Shown here one piece after another: positions 8,975-16,691 of a stretch of 50,320 bases of DNA (position 1 is its first letter; every line of letters starts with the position of its first letter). The stretch covers positions 1 to 50,320 of the forward strand of contig WFSA01000253.1 of NCBI GenBank assembly GCA_015486215.1. The letters are read 5' to 3'. Made by a program: the position numbers and the translations under genes. The DNA is from Anaerolineae bacterium. GTDB lineage: Bacteria > Chloroflexota > Anaerolineae > Promineifilales > Promineifilaceae. Under the pieces are notes generated by a model. The model had not been told where the DNA came from. It ran no database searches and was given only the letters and a program-made list of their open reading frames with translations.

Positions 8975-10012
8975 TTAACGGTTCGCTGATGCTTTTTCGG
9001 CCGAAATTAAAGCGACGACACCATCATACATCCCTTGCACAGCTTCCACTTCAGTGATACCTAATCTACGGCGATTACTGATGTCATAAACACCACCTTT
9101 GCTCTCTGAGTGTTCCCCATGTAGACCACGAATCTGCAAACGATACTGATCAGTGATCATCTTAAATCTATCCATATCTTGAGCAAGATTTGGTAAGGCA
9201 ATATGCACACTGGCTCGCATTGCTGTTCCAAGATTAGTTGGGCATGATGTTATATAGCCTAAACGCTGAGAGTATAAAAATGGTACGGTTGCCTCGATCT
9301 GTTTTACCGCATTTGCTAAACGGGTAAAAGTTGTTTGAATGTCGCCTCCCATTTGCATAGAGATAATACGCATCTGATCTTCTTCATTTACCCAAACAAG
9401 GAAGGTTTTGTCCTTATTATGGAAAATGCCGCGTCCTGCAGGCCAGTCAGCATTTAGTCCGACAGCGGCAAGAAAGCGATCTCCTTCCTTGAATAAGAAA
9501 TGATCTCTGATTAACTGAGCCTGGATTACCTTAGACATGCCCAGCAGCGGGTAGTAACTGCCAGCTAGATCTCCCTCTAACAAATTTACTGCTGCTACCA
9601 CGGCAGATTCAACTTGATTGCGTTGTGCATTTGAGATGGCTGGGCCAAGCGGCATATCGGCCACATTTCGGCCGACGCGGATGCGGGTAGAGATAATATA
9701 TTTCCCTTCAGGATCGGGATTTGGGGCGTTGAGTTCGGCCGAATTAAAATTGCTTTTATGTACATCAACTTGGGTGAAGCTATGATACTCGGCAATAATC
9801 TGATCAAAAAGCGGCGCAAAAACAGCATAAGACTCTTTGTCTCCAGCGTATACACCAATGCCGCTATCTATATTTTCAACACCTGACTTTATCACTTGCG
9901 CCAGAGTAAAGTTGTTTGCGGTCTTTTTATCTTTTAGCTGATTAAAAATATCCTCAGAGAGAAATTTGCAAAGTAAAGAGGTGCAACTTTCAGGAAATTT
10001 TGGGTAGTTCAT
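8975..10012 (-). CDS. Arginine kinase-like phosphagen kinase, full length
   Basis: 345 residues, with both the small alpha-helical N-terminal domain (about 1-90) and the catalytic ATP:guanido domain. Motifs: STRIRVGRN (substrate/nucleotide Arg), NEEDQMRIISMQMGG, the reactive Cys in SCPTNLGT, RASVHI and the flexible loop RGLHGEHSES. Animal arginine kinases transfer phosphate between ATP and arginine as an energy buffer. The bacterial protein-arginine kinase McsB lacks the N-terminal domain, so this is a true phosphagen kinase type. Arginine is inferred from overall similarity and not proven. The gene has no ACGGCCGT octamer, appears more AT-rich than its neighbours, and is enclosed by repeats R1 and R2. 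These facts suggest acquisition by horizontal transfer. Confidence 0.9.
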   Translation of the reverse strand: MNYPKFPESCTSLLCKFLSEDIFNQLKDKKTANNFTLAQVIKSGVENIDSGIGVYAGDKESYAVFAPLFDQIIAEYHSFTQVDVHKSNFNSAELNAPNPDPEGKYIISTRIRVGRNVADMPLGPAISNAQRNQVESAVVAAVNLLEGDLAGSYYPLLGMSKVIQAQLIRDHFLFKEGDRFLAAVGLNADWPAGRGIFHNKDKTFLVWVNEEDQMRIISMQMGGDIQTTFTRLANAVKQIEATVPFLYSQRLGYITSCPTNLGTAMRASVHIALPNLAQDMDRFKMITDQYRLQIRGLHGEHSESKGGVYDISNRRRLGITEVEAVQGMYDGVVALISAEKASANR

Positions 10013-10115
10013 TTTTGCCTTTCTTTATAATCAGTCACTCCCTTAATGGTTTGTACACCGATTCCTAGATGAACGCAGATGAAAAAACAAAAAGCCAGTG
10101 TAAATCAGTACAATT

Positions 10116-10296
10116 AGGAACGAAGATTTATTTAACTACCAAAGTTATCATTCCCGCCCCCATCCCCACCTTCGTGAGGACAGGCACTTCGTGAGGGTAA
10201 ACTCTTTTAGGCGGAAATCCATGATTTCCCAGACTGTAGATTCCTGCCTTTGCAAAGCCTGCCCTCATGAAGATGGAGGAATGACAATTTGAAGTT
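10116..10296. repeat. Repeat R2, copy 2
   Basis: It is in the same orientation as 8871-8974, but extended by TTCCTGCCTTTGCAAAGCCT and a closing arm at GGAGGAATGAC. It contains an internal duplication of the CTTCGTGAGG segment. The B-type MITE at 10303-10426 is inserted just after its end. Confidence 0.7.
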
Positions 10297-10302
10297 CCGC
10301 AA

Positions 10303-10426
10303 GTATCTTCTCAAAAAATTGGGGGCATGATTACAGCTAATTAGAAAAGGAACGAATCTACTCGACTGACGTAATTTGTTCCTTTCTTATATTAAGTGTA
10401 ATCACCCCGAAATACTGAGAAGATAC
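10303..10426. mobile_element. MITE, GTATCTTCTCA superfamily, type B (copy B1)
   Basis: 124 bp, starting GTATCTTCTCA and ending TGAGAAGATAC. Both flanks carry the perfect 8-bp duplication TTCCGCAA (10295-10302 and 10427-10434). The interior has GGGGGCATGATTACA on the left, a GGAACGAAT/ATTTGTTCC inner stem and GTAATCACCCCG on the right. There is no reading frame. Confidence 0.9.
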
Positions 10427-10442
10427 TTCCGCAAGTTATTAA

Positions 10443-10557
10443 ATTCTCGTTCCTTAGGGAAGGTTCGTTTTTAACTTTGGACTTTCAGGTGACAGGCACT
10501 TGGCAAGTGCCTGTCACCTTGGCCACAGTTATTTACGAGTTTTCCCTTAGTGTCCTA
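10443..10557. repeat. Repeat R1, copy 2 (inverted)
   Basis: It starts TTCCTTAGGGAAGGTTCG and ends TTACGAGTTTTCCC, inverted relative to 8768-8872. The right arm of the palindrome is altered (ACCTTGGCCACAG replaces the matching bases), so the stem is imperfect. Confidence 0.75.
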
Positions 10558-10569
10558 TTCTCAATTAAG

Positions 10570-10696
10570 GGGTAGCCGCTTAAACGAAGAAGCGACGAAT
10601 CGTAAACAACTTTGGCGTTTTCCCCTCCCCGGAAGGGGAGAGGAAGGCTGGGGTGGGGGTAAAACGCCAAAGTTAAAAATGAACCTTCCCTTAGGA
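10570..10696. repeat. Repeat R1, copy 3 with a different interior
   Basis: Its ends match R1 (CGTAAACAACTTTGG and CCAAAGTTAAAAATGAACC), but the centre is a G/C-rich segment with CCCTCCCCGGAAGGGGAG. R1 therefore also shows constant ends with variable centres. Confidence 0.65.
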
Positions 10697-10701
10697 ATAA
10701 A

Positions 10702-11034
10702 GTAACTACTCAGCCATTGTCCAAATCAACCAGAAAGACACGAAGAACACAAAGTGTAAAGATGGTTTGCCCAATTTTGAACTATACCAGATTTTCTTTG
10801 TAATCTTTGCTTCTTTGTGGTAAGGCGATTGCAACCTTGCCTTAATTCGTGATCGTGATCGTGATCGAAAAAACCGATCACGACAATCATAACGTATAAA
10901 TTCTCCGCAATTGACATAACATGTGAATTGCGAAGCTATCAAAAACGGTGTAAATTTGGAATTTAACAGTGCGATTTAGAGGTTGCAATCGCCCTATTCT
11001 TTGTGGTGAAATAATTGATAGGCTGAGTAGTTAC
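10702..11034. mobile_element. GTAACTACTCAGCC-family element, copy 2, interrupted by a second MITE
   Basis: The ends GTAACTACTCAGCC and GGCTGAGTAGTTAC are exact inverted repeats. The flanks GGAATAAA (10694-10701) and GGAATGAA (11035-11042) form a near-perfect 8-bp duplication. Without the insert at 10821-10996 and its duplicated 10 bases, the element would be about the size of the 120-bp copies. Its right flank touches the stop codon of hpf. Confidence 0.85.
10821..10996. mobile_element. Nested MITE with TARGGCGATTGCAACC ends
   Basis: 176 bp, starting TAAGGCGATTGCAACC and ending with the complement of TAGGGCGATTGCAACC. The 10-bp duplication TTCTTTGTGG lies on both sides (10811-10820 and 10997-11006). 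The empty site is visible in the copy at 27488-27607. The interior holds GATCGTGATC repeats and the hairpin GCAATTGACATAACATGTG. Part of this interior recurs at 23843-23934. Confidence 0.88.
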
Positions 11035-11042
11035 GGAATGAA

Positions 11043-11609
11043 TTACATTTCTGGTTGTAGCAAACCATAATTATCATCATGCCGTCTGTAAATGACATTA
11101 GTTTGCTCTTCATCCGCATTAAAGAAAACGAAGAAATCATGGCCGAGCAGTTCCATCTGATCAATGGCCTCTTCGGTAGACATGGGGCTGAGTGGGAAGC
11201 GTTTGCGGCGGACAATATCTTGTGTATGTCCTTCATATTCCAGATTCACCGCTTCTTCGATGGGCAATGGGTCACCGACAATGAATTTTTCGCCGCCGGC
11301 ACGGGAGTTGCGCTGTTGTTTGCCGCGATATTTGCGAATTTGCCGATAAAGTTTGTCTACAACGGCATCAATGGAAATGGAAATATCTTCGCTGCGCTCC
11401 TCCGCACGTAAGATGGTTCCACGTGCATCACGAATGGTAATTTGGGCTGCATACTTTTTAGTCACATTGCGGGCATTTGTCTCTGACAAATCCACACGAA
11501 CATCTCTCAGATCGGGCATATAACGGTCTAATTTTCGTGTTCTTTTCTCGACATATTCACGGGTGCGTTCACTAATTGTAATGCCTTGACCATGTATTGA
11601 GTATTCCAT
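11043..11609 (-). CDS. hpf: Ribosome hibernation promoting factor, long form
   Basis: 188 residues, the usual size of long HPF. Residues 1-100 are the ribosome-binding domain (IHGQGITISERTREYVEKR, then the beta strands VRVDLSE, YAAQITI and the helix with SEDISISIDAVVDKLYRQIR). A basic linker follows (RKYRGKQQRN). Residues 130-188 are the dimerising C-terminal domain with RRKRFPLSPMSTEEAIDQM, LLGHDFFVFFN and VIYRRHDDNYGLLQP. Long HPF joins two 70S ribosomes into inactive 100S dimers in resting cells. No ACGGCCGT octamer lies inside. An element sits right against its stop codon, so any downstream terminator is within repeat DNA. Confidence 0.95.
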   Translation of the reverse strand: MEYSIHGQGITISERTREYVEKRTRKLDRYMPDLRDVRVDLSETNARNVTKKYAAQITIRDARGTILRAEERSEDISISIDAVVDKLYRQIRKYRGKQQRNSRAGGEKFIVGDPLPIEEAVNLEYEGHTQDIVRRKRFPLSPMSTEEAIDQMELLGHDFFVFFNADEEQTNVIYRRHDDNYGLLQPEM

Positions 11610-11759
11610 TGTTATGCTCCTTATAGTTCATAGGGTTTTGATCGTTTTCATCAAAACTCGTTCTTAAATTTGTTGGATTTTCTGTATCGTATCCATGTTA
11701 ATTTATAAAATCAGTGTCTCATTTTCTAGAAGAATATGCAACTATTGCTTATCTCTTTT

Positions 11760-12461
11760 TCATGTTGTTCGTGCCAAGCAGTAGCCCGAAACGCTGTTCG
11801 CGCCAGCCTCTAATAAGGTTTTTGCGGCGGTAACGAGTGTTGCGCCAGTTGTGCATACGTCATCTATGAGCAGGATATTTTTATTGTGGATGGAACGGCC
11901 GTTTGCTTCAAAAGCGCCGCTCAAATTGGAAAGTCTAGCACGGCCGTTTAGCCCGACTTGCGGGCGTGTGTGGCGAATGCGTTGTAATGCGTATTCATCA
12001 TAGGGGCGATTGACGCGCTTGCTGAACTGTTTTGCCAGCAAGGCGGATTGATTATAGCCGCGCAAACGCTGCCGTGTTTTGTGCATAGGGATAGGGAGAA
12101 TGAGATCAACGGGCGTTTCCCACTTCGGCCACTCCTCAGCCATCATCTCCGTTAACGGTTCTGCTAGAGCGAATAATCCATTATATTTGAATTGATGGAT
12201 AATATGGGGGATGTCACCTGCAAATTGAAAAGCGGCACGAATTTGGGTGGTGGGTAAGGGGTCTTTGACACACTCGAAACAGCATTCGGCCGTTTGCATC
12301 ATCTTTTGTCCACAAAATGGGCAGATGGGGGTTTGCACCTGTGGCAATGCTTCTGCACAATCAGCACACACCATCGGCCCCTCCTTTTTGCATACCACAC
12401 ACACAGTCGGCATAAAAAAGGAGAGTACTACATTTGTGAACTTTTTAATACGATCCTGCAT
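11760..12461 (-). CDS. comF: ComF family phosphoribosyltransferase-like protein
   Basis: 233 residues. The N-terminal part has Cys pairs C21-C24, C32-C35 and C47-C50 with C61/C64, a typical ComF zinc region. The C-terminal part has the PRPP-binding signature ILLIDDVCTTGATL near residues 196-209. ComF proteins act in DNA uptake for natural transformation in the cytoplasm, in some species with single-stranded DNA-handling proteins. No other competence gene is adjacent, though Tad pilus genes start 350 bases upstream on the same strand. A MITE (12503-12625) lies 42 bases before its start and may carry or displace its promoter. Confidence 0.93.
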   Translation of the reverse strand: MQDRIKKFTNVVLSFFMPTVCVVCKKEGPMVCADCAEALPQVQTPICPFCGQKMMQTAECCFECVKDPLPTTQIRAAFQFAGDIPHIIHQFKYNGLFALAEPLTEMMAEEWPKWETPVDLILPIPMHKTRQRLRGYNQSALLAKQFSKRVNRPYDEYALQRIRHTRPQVGLNGRARLSNLSGAFEANGRSIHNKNILLIDDVCTTGATLVTAAKTLLEAGANSVSGYCLARTT

Positions 12462-12502
12462 CAGCGATTATCCCCCGTACACACTATCTTTATCGCAAAT
12501 TT

Positions 12503-12625
12503 GTATCTTCTCAAAAATCTGGGGGCAAGGGTACAACAGATTAGGGAAAAAACAGATTTTCTCGGCTAACGCAATCTGTTCCTTTCTTCATCTGTTGTAC
12601 TCACCCCGAAATATTGAGAAGGCAC
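12503..12625. mobile_element. MITE, GTATCTTCTCA superfamily, type B (copy B2)
   Basis: 123 bp with start GTATCTTCTCA and end TGAGAAGGCAC. The perfect 8-bp duplication GCAAATTT lies at 12495-12502 and 12626-12633. It sits in the gap upstream of comF. Confidence 0.9.
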
Positions 12626-12638
12626 GCAAATTTAATGT

Positions 12639-12739
12639 AACTACTCCCACTTTTGAGAGATTAGTTCACTTCCCTGATAGTGCAGATCATTTATCCAGAA
12701 GAAATGGAACCAATCTTGATGTAGCGTCTGAGTAGTCGT
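12639..12739. repeat. Degenerate element with GTAACTACTC-like ends
   Basis: TGTAACTACTCCCA on the left and GTCTGAGTAGTCGTA on the right resemble the ends of the GTAACTACTCAGCC family. The interior is not shared with other copies, and no flanking duplication is clear. The rest of the gap to 12808 shows no feature I recognise. Confidence 0.35.
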
Positions 12740-12808
12740 ATTTACTATTCCATTGTTTCCCCATCTCCAGAATAATGACAATCCCCATGCCGTATATGGG
12801 TTTATTTA

Positions 12809-13744
12809 TTATTGAGATAGACCGCCGCTGTCCATGAATTGGAAGGCGGCTGGGCCAAGCAAAACAACGAAAATAGACGGGAAAATAAGGAAAACCATCG
12901 GGAAAAGCATCTTGACAGGAGCTTGTTGCGCCTTTTCCTGCGCTCGCTGCCGTCGTTTGATCCGCATCTGCTCCGACTGAATACGCAGTACCTTGCCAAT
13001 ACCAACACCTAATTGATCTGCCTGTAAAACGGCCGCAATAAAACTAGAAACATCCGGCACATCCATACGATCAACCATATCCTTCAATGATTGCCGCCTC
13101 GACTTGCCCAATTGCATCTCATAAATAACACGCCCAAACTCACTCGCCAGCGCGTCATCCCATTTTTCATCCACTTTTTGCATAGCCGCATTAAAAGTCA
13201 ATCCCGCATCCACGCAAATAGTCATCAGGTCAAGCGCATCAGGCAATTTTTTGACAATAGATTGTTTGCGGCGGTCGATGGAGGATTGAAGGAGCATGAT
13301 AGGCAGATAGAACGCGCCAATAGCAGACCCCAATATATAGATCAACCGTTTTGACCCCTCAACATTTTTTGTCAACATGATTGCTAATATAAGACCAACA
13401 AAAGAGGCGGCTAAACGGGCGACTGAAAAAAAGGCGGCCGACATATCACGCGGATTGCCGGCCAACTCCAACATATGCGTTGTGTTTTCTAAGGTCTTTT
13501 GCGGCGTAAAACGCACCATAAATTCGCTAATTCTGCGAACAATAGGAACGATAATACGATCCTTCAAGGGCATAGAGAGTTCAATATCTTCGATAGAGAC
13601 AAGCTCTTCTCGGGCAGCGAACTCTTCGATACGCATGGTAAGCGGATCTTCTTCGGCACGACGCAACAAAAGAATACCGCCAACAATAACGATGATAATA
13701 ACTATCAATCCAATAAGAATAACGACAGGAGACATAAAAATCAC
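12809..13744 (-). CDS. tadC: Tad pilus inner-membrane platform protein TadC (type II secretion F domain)
   Basis: 311 residues with a GspF/T2SSF domain. An N-terminal membrane helix (about 7-26, VILIGLIVIIIVIVGGILLL) is followed by a cytoplasmic region, then two helices near residues 110-155, the F domain (CVDAGLTFNAAMQKV through VLRIQSEQMRIKRRQRAQEKAQQ) and a last helix pair (VKMLFPMVFLIFPSIFVVLL). TadC pairs with TadB to form the platform on which the TadA motor acts. It lies 19 bases after tadB on the same strand and ends the Tad block. Confidence 0.9.
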   Translation of the reverse strand: MIFMSPVVILIGLIVIIIVIVGGILLLRRAEEDPLTMRIEEFAAREELVSIEDIELSMPLKDRIIVPIVRRISEFMVRFTPQKTLENTTHMLELAGNPRDMSAAFFSVARLAASFVGLILAIMLTKNVEGSKRLIYILGSAIGAFYLPIMLLQSSIDRRKQSIVKKLPDALDLMTICVDAGLTFNAAMQKVDEKWDDALASEFGRVIYEMQLGKSRRQSLKDMVDRMDVPDVSSFIAAVLQADQLGVGIGKVLRIQSEQMRIKRRQRAQEKAQQAPVKMLFPMVFLIFPSIFVVLLGPAAFQFMDSGGLSQ

Positions 13745-13763
13745 CTCACCAACAGGGAGCGTC

Positions 13764-14762
13764 CTAAACTTCGATATTTACTATTTTTTGAATGGCAGCA
13801 CCGCCAGCAGCGATCATAATCAATGTCACTCCTGTCAATAACCATCCACAAGGAATCACACCGGGAAGAACCCACGGCCCCTTCCTGAAAAACAATGCGC
13901 CTATATATTCGGGGTTAATGGCATACAAAATAAGAGAAAGAATAACGGGCAAAAAGGTGATAATCCAGCCAGATGCACGCCCTTGTGATGTCAATACGCG
14001 GACTTCGCCTTTGATGCGGACCCGCTCACGAATGGTAAAACTAATCGAGTCTAAAACTTCGGCCAAGTTACCGCCAACCTCACGCTGGATATTAACGGCC
14101 GTTATCACCAAATCTAAATCTTCACTTGGCACGCGCTGGTACATATTGTCCAACGCCTGCTCCACGCTCAGCCCTAACCGCACCTCTTGAACAACACGCT
14201 CAAACTCCTTTGCAATGGGGGATGGCATTTCCGTCGCCACCGTCTCCATCCCCTGCAACACACTATATCCAGAGCGCAGTGCATTGACCCACAAATTAAG
14301 CATATCGCCTAACTGATTATTAAACGTCTGCATACGCTTCTTCGCAGCACGGTTGATCATAAATTTGGGTATGCGCGATCCAACAAAAAATCCTACTACA
14401 TTGAACACGATACCACCGAAAAAGTACCCGCCTGCAATCGCACCAACAACGGCCAAAATTACAGTCAAGGCCATATACTCACTCACCCGCAATTTATAAT
14501 CTGTTTTAGCGATCAGCTTTTTAGTATCCGCGAAGAACTGCCGTCTTTCCAAAGCTTTATCAGCTTTGTCGGCCATATCTCCCTTATTATCGAACCCGCT
14601 ATCTGCTTCATCATCAGCAAATTCAAGGTAAGCGTCTGTTTCTACAAAATCCTCAAGACGAGCCTCAACATCCCCGCCCTGACGATTAAGAAACATCGCC
14701 ACGCCGACACCAATTAGAACCAAAACAACTGCGCCTATAGCAAATATTACCAATGTTGTCAT
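13764..14762 (-). CDS. tadB: Tad pilus inner-membrane platform protein TadB (type II secretion F domain)
   Basis: 332 residues. N-terminal membrane helix (about 3-25), an acidic segment rich in Asp/Glu (30-60), two membrane helices near 95-130, a GspF domain with LWVNALRSGYSVLQGMETVA and NIQREVGGNLAEVLDSI, and C-terminal helices (GWIITFLPVILSLILYAI; GVTLIMIAAGGAAI). It is the partner of TadC in the pilus platform. It follows tadA after a 56-base gap that contains a hairpin. One ACGGCCGT lies inside (about 14094). Confidence 0.9.
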   Translation of the reverse strand: MTTLVIFAIGAVVLVLIGVGVAMFLNRQGGDVEARLEDFVETDAYLEFADDEADSGFDNKGDMADKADKALERRQFFADTKKLIAKTDYKLRVSEYMALTVILAVVGAIAGGYFFGGIVFNVVGFFVGSRIPKFMINRAAKKRMQTFNNQLGDMLNLWVNALRSGYSVLQGMETVATEMPSPIAKEFERVVQEVRLGLSVEQALDNMYQRVPSEDLDLVITAVNIQREVGGNLAEVLDSISFTIRERVRIKGEVRVLTSQGRASGWIITFLPVILSLILYAINPEYIGALFFRKGPWVLPGVIPCGWLLTGVTLIMIAAGGAAIQKIVNIEV

Positions 14763-14787
14763 TTAGACATCCTCTACAATCAATGAG

Positions 14788-14814
14788 CAATGAACAATTA
14801 GAAATTGTTCATTG
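14788..14814. repeat. Intercistronic hairpin between tadA and tadB
   Basis: 12-base arms CAATGAACAATT and AATTGTTCATTG with a 3-base loop, exact. A similar AATGAACAA/TTGTTCATT repeat lies between sufD and sufB (40440-40490), suggesting a common intergenic element that could set the relative stability of operon mRNAs. Confidence 0.6.
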
Positions 14815-14818
14815 CCAA

Positions 14819-16213
14819 TTACCGACGACGGCCGCGTGAGCCAATGCCAAAAACAGATGGAGGTAATGTACAGCCATACGCTTGCAATTTCCACATAAAT
14901 TTCGGCCGTAAACCAGTCGGGCGCAATCGCCCAATAATTTTTCCATCTTCCACGCTCGTCTGTTCAAAACGGAAAATTTCGGAAGAGGTGATAATATCCC
15001 CTTCCATACCCTGAATCTCGCTGATAGCCGTCACCTTGCGAGAGCCGTCACGCATACGGTCAGCGTGAACCATCAAATGAATAGCCGACGCGATCTGTTC
15101 ACGAATAGCACGATGAGGCAAATCCATGCCCGCCATCAGCACCATCGTTTCCAAACGGGAGAGCATATCCCGCGTATTATTAGCATGACCCGTAGCCAAA
15201 CTGCCATCATGCCCCGTATTCATCGCCTGCAACATATCCAACGCCTCACCGCCGCGAACCTCACCGATAACAACGCGGTCTGGCCGCATACGCAAGGAGT
15301 TGATTACCAAATCCTGCATCGTAATTTCACCGCGCCCCTCCACATTGGGAGGACGAGATTCCAAGCGCACTACATGATCCTGACGCAATTGGAGTTCAGC
15401 CGCGTTTTCAATCGTCACAATCCGCTCATCATCAGGGATGAAGCCAGAAAGGATATTCAGCAATGTTGTTTTACCAGAACCAGTACCACCAGAGATAAAG
15501 ATATTGAGCTTAGAAATAACACACGCTTTCAAAAATTCGACCGCTTCTGGCGTAAGACTGCCATATTGAACTAGGTTTTCGATGGTTAGGGGGACTTTGG
15601 AGAAGATACGAATCGTCAGCGCAGGGCCGTCGAGCGCAATGGGGGGAACGACTGCATTTACACGAGAGCCATCAGGCAGGCGTGCATCCACGGTTGGTGA
15701 ACCTTCATCAATACGACGGCCAAGCGGGGCGACAATACGATCAATAATGCGTAAAAGATGCCCATTATCCTCAAAAATGGTGGAAGTTTTGTGCAGTTTA
15801 CCTTTCATTTCAATGTAAACGCTTTTCGGCCCATTGACCATAATTTCAGTAATGTCATCAGAGTGAAGAAATTGTTCCAACGGCCCAAATCCTAAAATTT
15901 CAGCCACAATTTGGTCAAATAATTTCTTTTTTTCGTTGCGCGTCAACACAATACTCTCTTCAGCCAGCATAGATTCAAACATCTCTTGAATTGTGCCGCG
16001 AACTTCATCCGATTGGGTGATATCCATGCTGGGGTCTAGTTCAGCGATCAAGCGTTGTTGCACTCTGTTTTTAAGGTCAAGATACGCATCACGAGAGCCG
16101 ACAGCCGGTGATGTGCGTTTCACCCGCATATCTTGTAATTTTGATGACTTTCGAGAACCCTGCCCACTATTTGCAGAGCCTTGATTACGCTCTAATCGTT
16201 TTAAAAGAGACAT
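14819..16213 (-). CDS. tadA: Tad pilus assembly ATPase TadA/CpaF
   Basis: 464 residues, typical of CpaF. The N-terminal 60 residues are basic and Ser-rich, followed by the N-terminal domain (GFGPLEQFLHSDDITEIMVN) and the secretion ATPase core with Walker A GGTGSGKTTLLN, the Asp box IVTIENAAEL, Walker B VVIGEVRGGEALDML and the His box TGHDGSLATGHANN. This hexameric motor powers pilus extension (and retraction in some species) at the inner membrane. First gene of the tadA-tadB-tadC run; cpaE lies upstream beyond a repeat-filled gap. Near-C-terminal residues (FGIGSRGRRR) are basic and unlike the core. Confidence 0.95.
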   Translation of the reverse strand: MSLLKRLERNQGSANSGQGSRKSSKLQDMRVKRTSPAVGSRDAYLDLKNRVQQRLIAELDPSMDITQSDEVRGTIQEMFESMLAEESIVLTRNEKKKLFDQIVAEILGFGPLEQFLHSDDITEIMVNGPKSVYIEMKGKLHKTSTIFEDNGHLLRIIDRIVAPLGRRIDEGSPTVDARLPDGSRVNAVVPPIALDGPALTIRIFSKVPLTIENLVQYGSLTPEAVEFLKACVISKLNIFISGGTGSGKTTLLNILSGFIPDDERIVTIENAAELQLRQDHVVRLESRPPNVEGRGEITMQDLVINSLRMRPDRVVIGEVRGGEALDMLQAMNTGHDGSLATGHANNTRDMLSRLETMVLMAGMDLPHRAIREQIASAIHLMVHADRMRDGSRKVTAISEIQGMEGDIITSSEIFRFEQTSVEDGKIIGRLRPTGLRPKFMWKLQAYGCTLPPSVFGIGSRGRRR

Positions 16214-16237
16214 AGAACCTCCATCCGTCCTTTATTC

Positions 16238-16352
16238 GTATCTTCTCGGCAAATTAGGAAGAAGACCTGACAGGTTTCACGAAGACCTCTTGTTCTACGC
16301 GGGTATTGTGTAAAAATCTATCAGGTCTCCCCGTGTATTTGGGGAGATACCT
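16238..16352. mobile_element. MITE, GTATCTTCTCA superfamily, type C
   Basis: 115 bp beginning GTATCTTCTCGG and ending GGGGAGATAC, with an interior unlike types A and B (inner stem GACCTGACAGG/ATCAGGTC). The flanks CTTTATTC (16230-16237) and CTTTATTG (16353-16360) match at 7 of 8 bases. A type A copy has been inserted next to its right flank. Confidence 0.8.
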
Positions 16353-16359
16353 TTATTGT

Positions 16360-16469
16360 ATCTTCTCAGTATTCTGGGGAGACTTGACAAATTTTCCTAA
16401 TGATACTCGTGTAAAATAAAGTGCTGATGAAATTTATCAAGTCTTGTCCACGATTTATTGAGAAGATAC
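16360..16469. mobile_element. MITE, GTATCTTCTCA superfamily, type A (copy A1)
   Basis: 110 bp with start GTATCTTCTCA and end TGAGAAGATAC; the inner arms GACTTGACAAATTT and its complement make a long hairpin. The perfect 8-bp duplication CCTTTATT lies at 16352-16359 and 16470-16477. It landed in the flank of the type C element, so C is older. Confidence 0.9.
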
Positions 16470-16483
16470 CCTTTATTCTTTAT

Positions 16484-16676
16484 TAAGGAATAAGGATTAA
16501 ATAAAACCAAAAACTTCCATCTGTCATTCCCCCATCTTCATGAGGGCAGGCTCTGCAAAAGCAGGAATCCACAGTCTGGGAAATCATGGATTCCCACCTA
16601 AAAGAGTTTACCCTCACGAAGGTGGGGGCGGGAATGACGACTTTGGTAGTTAAATAAATCCTCGTTCCTAAGGAGT
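16484..16676. repeat. Repeat R2, long palindromic copy
   Basis: About 190 bases from AAGGAATAAGGATTAAATAA to TAAATAAATCCTCGTTCC. The two halves are largely inverted copies (CATTCCCCCATCTTCATGAG against CTCACGAAGGTGGGGGCGGG). A near-identical copy is at 46178-46373, and partial copies are at 8871-8974, 10116-10296 and 27612-27740. No transposase frame is present. Confidence 0.8.
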
Positions 16677-16691
16677 AGATGCTAAAAAAGT

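Noticed and set aside
8975-10012. McsB protein-arginine kinase
   Set aside because: McsB lacks the N-terminal small domain and is normally next to mcsA and clpC; neither gene is here.
10726-10942. Small minus-strand frames in the repeat region
   Set aside because: They lie across the border of two transposed repeats, so they cannot be an old gene.
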